From Pisolithus tinctorius (Eukaryota > Basidiomycota > Agaricomycetes > Boletales > Pisolithaceae): a DNA stretch of 64,000 bases. A program made the position numbers and the translations under genes. Below the pieces are notes generated by a model. That model saw only the letters and a program-made list of their open reading frames with translations, searched no databases and was not told where the DNA came from. Below, one piece after another: positions 54,852 through 64,000 of this stretch; position 1 is the first letter of the stretch, and the number at the start of each line of letters is the position of its first letter. The DNA lies in NCBI GenBank assembly GCA_024663395.1, contig JANFAH010000092.1:101587-165586 (forward strand), written 5' to 3'.

Positions 54852-57599
54852 TCACGAGTTGTCCCTTCTCACAGCCCGTCCAGCCATAAGCTCCTCGATA
54901 CGAGCATAGACCGCCTCTTTGTGCGCTGCGTAATATTCAGGCCAGGATTTGGCTGTTTTACAAGGTCGCTATGATAGAACTTCGTAAAGCGAGTTTCAAG
55001 TTCTGAGAGAAACCACAACTCACATGTTCTGCCAGCGTTTGCCAAACACGCTCGTCATCGTCATCATCCCCTCCACCCGAAGCAAAGAAGGAGCATATAC
55101 TATCAAAGTCATCCTTCTCTGGATCTTGGTCCGAGTCCACCGTTGGCGGAAGCTGACCATCCTGGGTGGTCATCGAGGGGCTTGAACTCATCCTACGTCT
55201 CTTATACGGCACGGCATCAGAAGGCTCACGATTACCACTGGTATCTTCGAAAGAGCGAGGCTGATCATCGACTGTTGTGCCCTCGCGCTTAGCGATGCTT
55301 GCCCTCTTCCGAATATGTTCCAGTTTGGTCTTAAGTTTTTGGGAAATGTAGTTTTGCCATGAGGCACTAGTGTGGTGAGGCATCTGCAAAAGGACTGCGT
55401 CAATAACCAACTCCCCTTGTATGACCATACGCGTACCTTTTCGCACAACCTCTGTATCAGTGCATGGGTGGGCATTGACGGATCCCGACCAAGATGGTAT
55501 TGCGCAAACTGACAAAAGTACTCATTCTCCTCCGCTGTAAAGTAGTATTTCCCCCCGGACATACGTTGGCAAGTTCCTGGCGGCGGCGGAGTCTCCCCAC
55601 GCGTGGAACGTTGTTGTAGTTCATCTTCCAGCAGTATCCTTGATGGACTCTCCAGCTTTTCTGTTTTGACTACCGAAGCCCTAGGTTTTTTATTAGACTT
55701 GTCGGCTGACTTCTCCCATTTGACTTCGGAAAAGGCTCCAGGTCGGCCGCGCCTAACATAGCGGATACTCGTTTCAGCTTCCAGGGCGTAAGGTGTTTCA
55801 TCCAGGATAGCGTTTTCATCTATACAGTCAGTTACGAAAGCAGTCTGTATAGGAATCTTCCCGAGGGAAGTAGCTTCCTTGAGCACCCAATCGTACGACT
55901 TCGCTCGAGTGGAGGCGATGACGTAGTCGGCGTCAGGAATGTTGTTGACAATCCTGCCTTTGTGTTTCTAAACGGAGAGAATAAGCTACCAGCCTACCCC
56001 ATCACGTGGAAGAATATGTACCTTAATATTTGAAACTACATTATGGCGTCTATGGAGGTCGACTTGAACATAGAAGTTCACGGATTCCCCTCCAGATGAG
56101 AAAGTTTCACAAGGATTCCTGCGATCTATAACAATTCTTGCAGGTTCCGGGGGAGTGGAGGGATAGGATGGTTGCACAGGAGTGTCCTGTAAATTCGGCG
56201 ACGCGTCGGTGTGGGGCTCAGCTTCATCAGAGTTCAAGGGCGCGGCAGCAATTCTTCTTCTCTTGGTTACTGGTGGGGGAGGTAGGGCCGCCTTGATGGT
56301 CGCAGCCTGCTTGCGAGACACAGGTGATGAAGGGGGCTCGGTGGATGATTGACGAGGCAATAAATGAACGGGAGCATCTCGAACGAACGGAGGATGGCTA
56401 TTGGTCACATCCGCACCTAGGGAGGAACTATGCTCATCATCATCTGCACTGTGATCATGCGATGGCAAGACGTCGGACCCATTGGTAACTGTATGCTCGG
56501 CTGCGATGTGGGAGTGAGAAGGTGGAAACAATGGAACGCCCAAAGTTGGCTGAGAGGAGAGTGGAAACGACGAAGTGCTTAGAGTTGGCTGAGAAGGTTG
56601 TGTTGATCGGATGATGTTAGAGTACATTTGAGATTCAGGCGTATCCCCGCCCCAGCGAGGAACCTGGTTGGCGGCAGCCCCACTGCGGGCCACAACTTCC
56701 AACATGGTCATGAACGCGGTGTAAAACGACGGTGCAGAAAGTGTCATGGCCTGCTGAAATGCGGAAGGGGGTGGGATGAGAGAGCCGTAAGAGTTTGGTA
56801 TCGGTGATACATGGGGCTGCGTCTGAGGGGTGACAAATGGGAAGGATGCGCCAGTCTGCGTTTGGTATAGCGAGAAAGGAGACTGATCTTGACTCGAAGG
56901 AGGGACTTCTAATGCCGAAGGGCTGGTATATGTAGTTGCGGATGACGGGACTGTTGCTGCACAAGACGTGGACGACTGCCAAGCCCCAGCAGTGGTGCGT
57001 GGGGGCAAGTTTGTAACTTCAGGGTTCGGCATCGAGGAATCGACAGGTGTGATTCTTGGTGTAGGCAATGGACTTCTTGGTCCAACAGATCAGCGACGTG
57101 CGGCAAGGAAGTAACTAGTCACTGACTTGCTAATCAGGTCTTCTACCGGTTCCTCGTCCACAGCGACACCGTCTATCCTGACAGGTAGTCCATCATCCAC
57201 AGCCCGCATACCGCCCCACCCGTCCGCTTGAAGTAATGGGTGACCATTGCTTATGGACAGTTTGACCCACTCGCGGTGAAGAACGACTTTTGAGGGATCC
57301 TTTCCCCACATTCGAATAAGACGTCGTCCACATTCTGTCGAAGGGTCAACAAGTATGATATCCGCGTCTTTTGTATTACTGATGACTGTGGCACCCGCAC
57401 TCTACGTTAAAATGGGTGGTTTTAATGGGCTGCGTGTACCATAGCAAAGTGGGCTGACCTTCAGGGTTCGCACCAGCCTCGGACGACCTTCGAGTTCAAC
57501 CGCTTGCACGTTCACCTTGCAAGCGTTTCCATGCGCATCTACGAAAATTGGGTTTGGCTGACCGCCAGAATCTTGCGACAATGGTACTGAAAGTTCCAT
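54852..57599 (-). CDS. RAP1: Rap1-like telomere protein with BRCT and Myb-like regions
   Basis: Rap1-type proteins sit in shelterin-like telomere complexes. The start MELSVPLSQDSGGQPNPIFV leads into a BRCT-like region: VNVQAVELEGRPRLVRTLK, then GATVISNTKDADIILVDPS, CGRRLIRMWGKDPSKVVLHR and EWVKLSISNGHPLL. A Pro/Ser-rich linker of some 330 residues follows (57068-56110). A second BRCT-like region reads VNFYVQVDLHRRHNVVSNIK, KHKGRIVNNIPDADYVIAST and WVLKEATSLGKIPIQTAFVT. A Myb-like region follows: GGKYYFTAEENEYFCQFAQY, then MPHHTSASWQNYISQKLKT. A nuclear-type acidic stretch precedes a last segment (FDSICSFFASGG ... VWQTLAEH ... SWPEYYAAHKEAVYARIEEL) that may be a second Myb-like repeat. The stop is at 54852. 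The overall architecture fits Rap1; the second BRCT and second Myb-like calls are inference. Confidence 0.75.
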
Positions 57600-57964
57600 G
57601 CAACTACTGCCTTGAACATAAGCCAGCCAGTTAACAGCATGACGCCGACATGACACATCTCCATCGTCACGTGACATGCATGGTCGGTGTGCTATATTAT
57701 TCCGCAATCGATGCTCGGGCATGTTTATCTCATGAGTGCTGTACATACCTTGACGTAGAATACTTGAGCTACTCAAGTAGTGTAGCAAGTCAAACCCGAA
57801 CTCAAATTCGATACAGCTCGCCAACGTAGCGGCAGTTTACATGCTCCAAGCCAGAGGAAACCTTTCTCCAGAAGGATGCATAGCCATAAAGGTTTTTATC
57901 GTATGTACGGCATAACAAGAGTGGCAGTGTGACATAGCAACGCAAAGAAAATATCCAACACTCT

Positions 57965-58501
57965 TCACCGGTAACTGCAAGGCATCGTTATCAGTGGAGC
58001 GGAGAAATCGAAGCATTGCACATGCATACCTCTTTTGTCTGCGAGCGCGTGCACCGTGACCGCCAAACTTCTTGGGTTCCATCCGTCTAGGATCCGCAAT
58101 GAGGAGTGTCCGGTCATACGCGATCAACTTCTTCTTCAACTCCATCGCGCTGTAAGCGTCGACGTATTTGGAGTAGTAGGCAACGACGGCTTTTGCAATC
58201 GCTTGGCGGATAGCATAAATTTGCGAGGTGTGACCTCCTCCCTTTACGCGGACGCGGATGTCCAGGAGTGAGAAGGACTCCTCGCCAACAACAAGAACAG
58301 GTTCATATATCTTGAAGCGGAGGATCTCTGGTCGGACGAGGTTGATGGGTGAGCCGTTAATGCGAATGAGTCCACGGCCCTCCTTAGCATGGGCTACCGC
58401 AGTTGCGGTCTAAGAAAGAGTTAATGCATGCATATCGGACGCATGTCGAATATCGAACGTGCCTTCTTTTTACCGAACGTCTGGACAGCTTTGGTTGACA
58501 T
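57965..58501 (-). CDS. RPS16: 40S ribosomal protein S16 (uS9)
   Basis: uS9 is part of the small subunit head; its C-terminal tail reaches the P-site tRNA. The start [13 protein letters not shown] (58501) is followed by an intron and [40 protein letters not shown] and [60 protein letters not shown] and HGARARRQK come next. A last intron (about 57973-58028) gives the universally conserved SYR ending, so the stop is at 57965, not in the longer read-through frame. Length is about 143 residues, as expected. Confidence 0.95.
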
Positions 58502-59545
58502 TTTGCGGATGAAAACGAAATGGTCGAGCGAGTTCGACTAGAATCGTGACAGATTAGTTTTGGGTCACCAGAAGCTTTCACGGGTCATCCAAGTCCACGC
58601 AGACGCATCCAGCTCGTTCCCATCAAATCCAACCAAAATCATTGTGCCTCCCCTTCCAGGAACTCAAAGAAACGACTTGGACACTTCCGTAGACCACACT
58701 TACCCTCTGTAAACCTTGAAGAGAGTCGGGATGGCGGGTACTTGGTGTGTGTCGCCTTAGGATGGAGTTCAGTCAATTTTCCCACGACCATATATGGGTC
58801 AGACCAACGGCCGATTGATTGATTACAGATACTCAGGCAGTGGGCGTAATACAGCACTAGTATTCACAGGCAGCTCGCTGAATGATAGTACTGGAGTACA
58901 CGTACACGGAGTATAGCCATTTTTCTTCATCCTATCATTATCAGCTATCCGGTCTGTCGGTCCTCGTCCATGTATTTTTAGTCTTCTCAGCGTCTTGAGT
59001 TTTTCACCTTTCAAAGGGGCCCAGTTTTGTCGTTTCTCGCATTTCGGCTACCGATCTGTATTTCTACCAATTTCACTTTTCCTTCATAGCGCTGCCCTAG
59101 TCGCCGTCCCTTTCTGTACCTGTCCGAGTCGGCGTGCTTACTCACGCTCCAAACGTTATCTGTGTCCCGTCTTTGCCTCGAGTGCTTCGACCTGGCATTA
59201 GTATGTATGTTCTTGGATCACTCCACGACACAGGGAGTCGGGAACGACAGGAGCGACAGACCTGCATTATCTTTAGACTTGATCTAACCATCGTTACACA
59301 CAGAGAGGAGGATGTAGGCGGTAGAAGCCCATCTGCACCAACAAGAGACATAGTCTCTGTAACTCAGTTAATGCGACGGTCCATGTGGTGGGCTGCACGT
59401 CCACGTGATGAACGCGTCCCACGCAATGATGCGCACGCGGCTGCTGCCTTGACTCATCGGCTCAGTCTAAGGCCGAGGTCCGCTATCAGTCCTCAAGCTC
59501 AAGTTTAAGCTATCCGACCTCCTTCGCCGTTTTCTCTGCTTAACC
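58502..59545. other. Intergenic region between RPS16 and RAD51
   Basis: About 1.04 kb of shared upstream sequence for two divergently transcribed genes, the widest gap in the gene-dense part. I see no conserved gene; plus-strand frames at 58995-59508 lack any motif. It holds one ACGCGT hexamer near the RAD51 side. Confidence 0.5.
59412..59417. promoter_or_regulatory. ACGCGT (MluI cell-cycle box) upstream of RAD51
   Basis: The palindrome acgcgt lies about 130 bp upstream of the RAD51 start codon. In yeasts this is the binding site of the G1/S factor MBF, which controls DNA-replication and repair genes. One six-base match is weak on its own. Confidence 0.35.
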
Positions 59546-60827
59546 ATGTCTCAGACAGAAGATCCCCAACAAGAGTACTCTATGTCTGGCCCACTTCTGG
59601 TTTCAAAACTGGAAGAAGCCGGCATACACGCTAACGATATCAAGAAACTTGCAGACGCTGGCCTCAATACTGTTGAAGCCGTAGCATTCACACCAAAGAA
59701 GAACTTACTCGCCATCAAAGGCATCTCAGAAGCCAAGGCCGACAAGATCCTTACCGAAGGTCGGGATCTTGCAAATACACCTCTGGCACGGCGTCCGTGA
59801 ATAACTCCTCATCTCTTTAGCACATAAAATTGTTCCCCTTGGATTTCAGAGTGCTACGGAAGTTCATGCGCGCCGCTCTGAGCTTGTTCACATCACTACT
59901 GGTTCGAAGCAACTCGACGCATTGCTAGGAGGTGAGTGTTGGCGCATTCCCCCCGTCAACTCGTGATAGTGAGCGCATGTAGGTGGCATGGAGACAGGTG
60001 CCATCACAGAATTGTTTGGCGAATTTAGAACCGGAAAGTCTCAGTTGTGCCACACGCTCTCGGTGACGTGTCAACTACCCGTTAGCATGGGTGGCGGGGA
60101 AGGCAAATGCTTGTATATCGATACCGAGGGCACCTTCCGACCTGCCCGACTACTTGCCGTTGCAGAGAGGTATGGCCTCAATGGGGAGGAAGTTCTTGAT
60201 AACGTTGCATATGCGCGAGCCTACAACGCAGATCACCAAAATAGCCTGTTAATAAGTGCGAGCGCTCTCATGGCAGAGTCGAGGTACAGAACCATTGCAC
60301 GTGCGTTGGGGTCCTAAGTTGATGATGGCGACTAGGTTTTGCCTCCTCATCGTGGATTCGTGCACTGCTTTATACCGAACAGATTTTAGTGGCCGGAGCG
60401 AACTATCTGCCCGTCAGAATCACCTGGGAAAGTTCCTACGCACTCTTCAGCGTTTGGCGGACGAGGTACGAATCCGTGATTATTGCTTGAGCGGGACTCT
60501 GAGAACTTCAGCAGTTTGGCGTCGCTGTTGTCGTGACGAATCAGGTCATGTCTAACCCCGACGCGTCTGCTGGCCCATATGCTGCAAACGAGAAGAAACC
60601 CATAGGCGGGAATATAATGGCCCATGCCACTACTACACGGTCGGTCCTTTCAACATGTAGGCGAAATAAAGCTCGCGTATTAATTCTCTTCATCCAGCTT
60701 GCAGCTTAAGAAAGGCCGCGGAAACACGCGAATATGTAAAATATATGATTCACCGTGCCTTCCTGAGATGGAGACACAATTTGCTATTCTTCCTAGTGGT
60801 ATCGGAGACCCCGAAGAGGAATCGTGA
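59546..60827 (+). CDS. RAD51: RAD51 recombinase
   Basis: Rad51 forms filaments on single-stranded DNA and carries out strand exchange in homologous recombination. The start [20 protein letters not shown] is followed by the helix-hairpin-helix region ([38 protein letters not shown]). An intron joins to [20 protein letters not shown] and [18 protein letters not shown]. Walker A is [31 protein letters not shown] follows. After an intron Walker B is [20 protein letters not shown]. Loop regions ([36 protein letters not shown]) and [20 protein letters not shown] lead to the GDPEEES end at 60827. All core motifs are intact and introns are in phase. Confidence 0.96.
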
Positions 60828-61051
60828 CGACTTTTGATTGTTCCACTTGTCTCGTAGATATGATCGATGCCCTGCCTTCGCACTAGCACTGTTTTCCTGT
60901 AAGTTCCACGATGAATGTATTCATATTGCAAAAAGCATGGCGAAGATGAATCTCGTCAAGGAATGGAGTACAACCAGTTGAGTGGTGTTGAGCCGTTAGA
61001 GCCATGAATATACATAAAATAACGCTACATAGGAAACTACGCGCTTTATCG

Positions 61052-62504
61052 CTACGCCAACAAACGCGTTAGGATGTTTGCGCGAGTCTTACTGATCTGC
61101 TCCCTCAATTTATTGACATCCGTCGGACTGACATCGGCTATGTCAGCGAGGAGGTATGCCACGTCGCCCTTGGAATCCGAGTACTGCTTCTCCACATTGT
61201 ATGGTGATAAAATGTCATTGACCTGCCGCAGCACACCGGGTTGGTTGTTGTGTACGTGACAAACGCGGACGTGGTCGCCTTGCTCAGCGGTTATAGCACG
61301 AAGGTCAACCTCCGGGAAGTTGACAGCTCCTACGGTTGAACCATAGTTCAGGTACCGTGCCAAAGCTTGGGAAACCTCTTCTCCAATCATCCGCTGAGCT
61401 TCTTCTGTCGAGCCACCGATGTGAGGACTGAGTATGACGTTCGGGAGGCTGCGGAGAGTACTAGACCAAGAATTGACGCTGTCGTCGAAAGTCGCACCAT
61501 TGGACGCCGGTTCGGCCGGGAATACATCTAGTGCAGCACCTGCGAGATGTTTTGACTGTAGGGCCTCTATTAAGGCTGGAATGTCCACCACGCGTCCGCG
61601 CGCGTTGTTGATAAGATATGATCCCTCCTTCATCTGCTCGAGCTCCGTTTTCGAGATCATGTTAACAGTCTCCGGCAGTTCCGGTACGTGGAGTGTCACG
61701 AAGTCGGCCTCGGCGAGAAGCGCTTGAAGAGGGTCGACCTGTCGAGCTGACCCGAGAGGCATCAGATTGATCACGTCGTAGAAGATGACACGCATCCCAA
61801 GGGCCTCTGCAAGGACAGACAGCTGAGAACCAATATGCCCATAGCCCACAATCCCAAGGGTCTTCCCACGAACTTCCCAGCAGCCCTTGGATTGCTTGTT
61901 CCAGATACCTGCCCGCAGTTCAAACGAACGTTGGAACAACTGCCGGGACAAAGCGATGATCTCGGCAATGACCAATTCCGCAACGGAGCGGGAATTTGAG
62001 AATGGTGAGTTGAAGACCGGAATGCCAGCCTTTGCCGCAGTGGCGAGGTCGACCTGGTTGGTACCGATGCAGAAGCAGCCAATGACAAGTAACTGAGAAA
62101 GGTACGGTCAAGAGGGATTTTTCCAAATGGTTGTACGGGCATACCTTTGACGCAGCCTTGATTACACGCTCGGTGATTCTCGTCTTGCTGCGGATGCCAA
62201 TAGCATGATAATGTGGGATTTTTTCCACGAGTTCGTCCTCTGACAATGCTTTGGTATAATGGTCTACTGTGAACGCCTGTGCCCGGAGATACGAAACAGC
62301 CTCTTGACTAATATTTTCCAGGAGGAGGAGTCTCAAGCCCTCGTTGTCGACTGGATGCAAAACTTTGGGCTGGCGAATTACCCCGAAGGATGCATGAGAC
62401 TCCCTGTGCCTTAACCTGTCGTGCAGGGTCTGGGTAGGAGGAGAAATAGACGTAGCGACGACTCGAGGAGACTTTTGGGGGATGGCGATGGGCTGGGGTG
62501 CCAT
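61052..62504 (-). CDS. SER3: D-3-phosphoglycerate dehydrogenase (SER3/SER33)
   Basis: This is the first enzyme of serine synthesis from glycolysis: NAD+-dependent oxidation of 3-phosphoglycerate to 3-phosphohydroxypyruvate. The start MAPQPIAIPQKSPRVVATSI (62504) continues LLLLENISQEAVSYLRAQAF and IGIRSKTRITERVIKAASK. An intron follows, then VIGCFCIGTNQVDLATAAKA and NSPFSNSRSVAELVIAEIIA. The Rossmann motif is LGIVGYGHIGSQLSVLAEAL; LINNARGRVVDIPALIEALQ and the catalytic His in NVILSPHIGGSTEEAQRMIG follow. A C-terminal ACT-like domain (RVCHVHNNQPGVLRQVNDIL) may sense serine. The stop is at 61052. It is divergent from HIS7 across 208 bp that contain a TGACTC site. Confidence 0.94.
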
Positions 62505-62653
62505 GGTGGGCGTTTGGAAGTATACAAGGTGGTTCATAGCTGTCGCTACGCTTTTATGTAACCGGGTCTGTCTGACTGCTATTGACGAACGAGCACGCAA
62601 CCTTCGTCCGAAATCAATTGGCATTCCCGATAAGGAAAGAGACATTGATTGAT

Positions 62654-62659
62654 TGACTC
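62654..62659 (+). promoter_or_regulatory. TGACTC (Gcn4/CPC1-type) site between SER3 and HIS7
   Basis: The hexamer tgactc sits in the 208-bp intergenic region, about 55 bp before the HIS7 start and 150 bp before the SER3 start. It matches the core bound by Gcn4/CPC1 bZIP regulators that induce amino-acid synthesis genes on starvation. Both flanking genes are logical targets. A single short match is suggestive only. Confidence 0.4.
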
Positions 62660-62712
62660 CGAACGAGCCGGGTCAATATGCCAAACGACAAGTGGGTTGG
62701 CATCTTTTCCCT

Positions 62713-64000
62713 ATGACCCTCTTCCTTCTCGACCATGGCGCGGGCAATGTCCAGAGCCTTGCCAACTCGATAAAACGGCTAGGCTATCCGTTTTCGTGGA
62801 TATCCACTCCAGAGGACTTCCAAAAGGCAACCGTGAGCAAGCTTCTCTCTCATTATCGCAGGCTCGTCTCATATTTCTCATAGGTTCTCATCTTCCCAGG
62901 GCAGGGTGCATTCCATACTGCAATAGAATGTTTGACAGCCCGTGGCTTGCTGCATCCACTCTTGGACTACATCAACTCCGGAAAGCCGTATTTTGGTATT
63001 TGCATCGGCATGCAGGTCCTATTCGCATCGTCCGCCGAATCCCCGTCTGTGCGCGGCTTAGGCATCATACCGTGTGATATCGTTCGCTTTGATGATACAG
63101 ACAAGGCGGTCCCTCACATGGGTTGGAACACTATCGAATGCCTTGACTCCTCATCAGATCCACAGTCCACTGAAGGACTCTCGGCAACATCGCACTATTA
63201 TTTCGTTCATTCTTATTGCGCTATTTACGACCCAGAAAGGAATCCCGTGGCTGCAGAGTGGGCCCACTCAACCACGCAGTACGGGAACGATGTCTTTGTA
63301 TCGACCGTCCGAAAGGGGAATGTCTTCGGAGCGCAGTTTCATCCCGAAAAGTCCGGAGCTGCAGGGCTAGCCAATCTGGATGCTTGGATAAAACAGTCTT
63401 TGGCTGGACGCGTCCCTACTGCAACTGTGACTCGTGCACCCAGACCCCCAAAACCAGCAGACGGCTTCACGAAGCGAATTATCGCTTGCATGGATGTCCG
63501 CGCAAACGATGAAGGGGACCTAGTTGTTACCAAAGGAGATCAGTATGACGTACGTGAAAAGGCTGCACCCAACTCCTCGACGGTCGACGCCGCTGGCGCC
63601 GTTCGCAACCTTGGGAAGCCCGTTGCACTTGCTTCAAAATACTTTGAATCAGGGGCAGATGAGCTTTGCCTCTTAAACATCACCTCGTTCCGGAACTCAC
63701 CCTTGCATGATCAGCCGATGTTAGCCGTCGTCCGGGCCGCAGCGGAACGTGTCTTCGTCCCGCTCACAATTGGCGGAGGAATCAAGGATGCTGTTGACCC
63801 TGATGGCACGAAACGTCCCGCCGTCGAGGTCGCAGGTGCTTATTTCCGCGTGGGTGCTGATAAAGTCAGCATAGGGTCCGAGGCTGTTTATGCGGTTGAG
63901 AAACTACGGGCTGCCGGGTCCGGAGACGGTACAAGTGCAATAGAAACAATATCAAAGATGTATGGCAGGCAGGCTGTTGTGGTTTCCGTCGACCCGGCGC
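62713..64000 (+). CDS. HIS7: Imidazole glycerol phosphate synthase HisHF (HIS7), 3' end cut by window
   Basis: This fused enzyme makes imidazole glycerol phosphate and AICAR in histidine synthesis: a glutaminase half supplies ammonia to a cyclase half. The start MTLFLLDHGAGNVQSLANSI is followed by a 49-nt intron (about 62834-62883), then VLIFPGQGAFHTAIECL and the nucleophile motif FGICIGMQVLFA. SHYYFVHSYCAIYDPE and FGAQFHPEKSGAAGLANLDA complete the glutaminase (Cys, His, Glu visible). The cyclase half begins KRIIACMDVRANDEGDLVVT and continues ASKYFESGADELCLLNITSF, PLTIGGGIKDAVDP, ADKVSIGSEAVYAVEKLRAA and RQAVVVSVD up to the right edge. The last third of the cyclase lies beyond the window. No defect is seen. 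Confidence 0.95.

Noticed and set aside
57837..57964. Longer C terminus for RPS16 by read-through to 57837
   Set aside because: A standard intron gives the conserved SYR ending, while the read-through tail is unlike any ribosomal protein.

Overview
The window comes from an agaricomycete (mushroom-forming basidiomycete) nuclear genome. Nearly every recognisable gene is cut by several short GT-AG introns, mostly about 45-60 nt. Proteins resemble fungal nuclear genes (Pex16, Dug3, Ice2, Irc3, Siz/PIAS, His7), and a KDZ-family transposase of the kind common in mushrooms is present. Exon joins were worked out by eye from splice signals and frame, so gene ends are firmer than every internal boundary.

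The window has two compartments. The left part (about 1-20 kb) is poor in intact genes and rich in decay and repeats. It holds a run of broken fragments of highly expressed housekeeping genes: plasma-membrane H+-ATPase at 2.0-2.9 kb, mitochondrial HSP60 as two tandem copies at 3.46-4.85 kb, and mitochondrial HSP70/SSC1 at 5.16-6.57 kb on the minus strand. The HSP70 fragment stops where a GTTGCAAC-rich interspersed repeat begins (6.57-7.02 kb). A KDZ transposase follows (7.07-10.6 kb, minus), then several lineage-specific proteins of unknown function (11.1-17.6 kb), two kinds of local repeat (13.3-13.76 and 14.85-15.16 kb), a second copy of the GTTGCAAC repeat (17.7-18.05 kb), and a broken D-serine dehydratase-like gene (18.9-19.9 kb) whose PLP lysine codon reads Glu.

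The right part (about 20.9-64 kb) is gene-dense and ordinary: RBM39/Rsd1-like splicing factor, PEX16, an unknown coiled-coil protein, a CorA/Mnr2-type Mg2+ transporter, a DUF2235 alpha/beta hydrolase, NUS1, SEC17 (alpha-SNAP), phosphoacetylglucosamine mutase, DUG3, ICE2, molybdopterin synthase large subunit, a fused pseudouridine glycosidase/kinase, IRC3 helicase, ADP/ATP carrier, a Siz/PIAS SUMO ligase, NudC, an EED-like WD40 protein, a complex I B14.7-like subunit, a Rap1-like telomere protein, RPS16, RAD51, 3-phosphoglycerate dehydrogenase and HIS7 (cut by the right edge). Spacing is tight: several convergent pairs lie 30-140 bp apart and several divergent pairs share promoters of 100-210 bp.

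The genes do not form one pathway. Two neighbour relations may matter. SER3/33 and HIS7 are divergent amino-acid biosynthesis genes with a TGACTC (Gcn4-type) site between them. The pseudouridine bifunctional gene and molybdopterin synthase share a 100-bp divergent promoter. The most unusual features are the cluster of housekeeping pseudogenes beside the GTTGCAAC repeat, the same heptamer recurring inside a coding exon at 16.75-16.97 kb, the SMN in place of GMN in the Mg2+ transporter, a GC-AG intron in the DUF2235 gene, and a Rap1-like protein with what look like two BRCT and two Myb-like regions.
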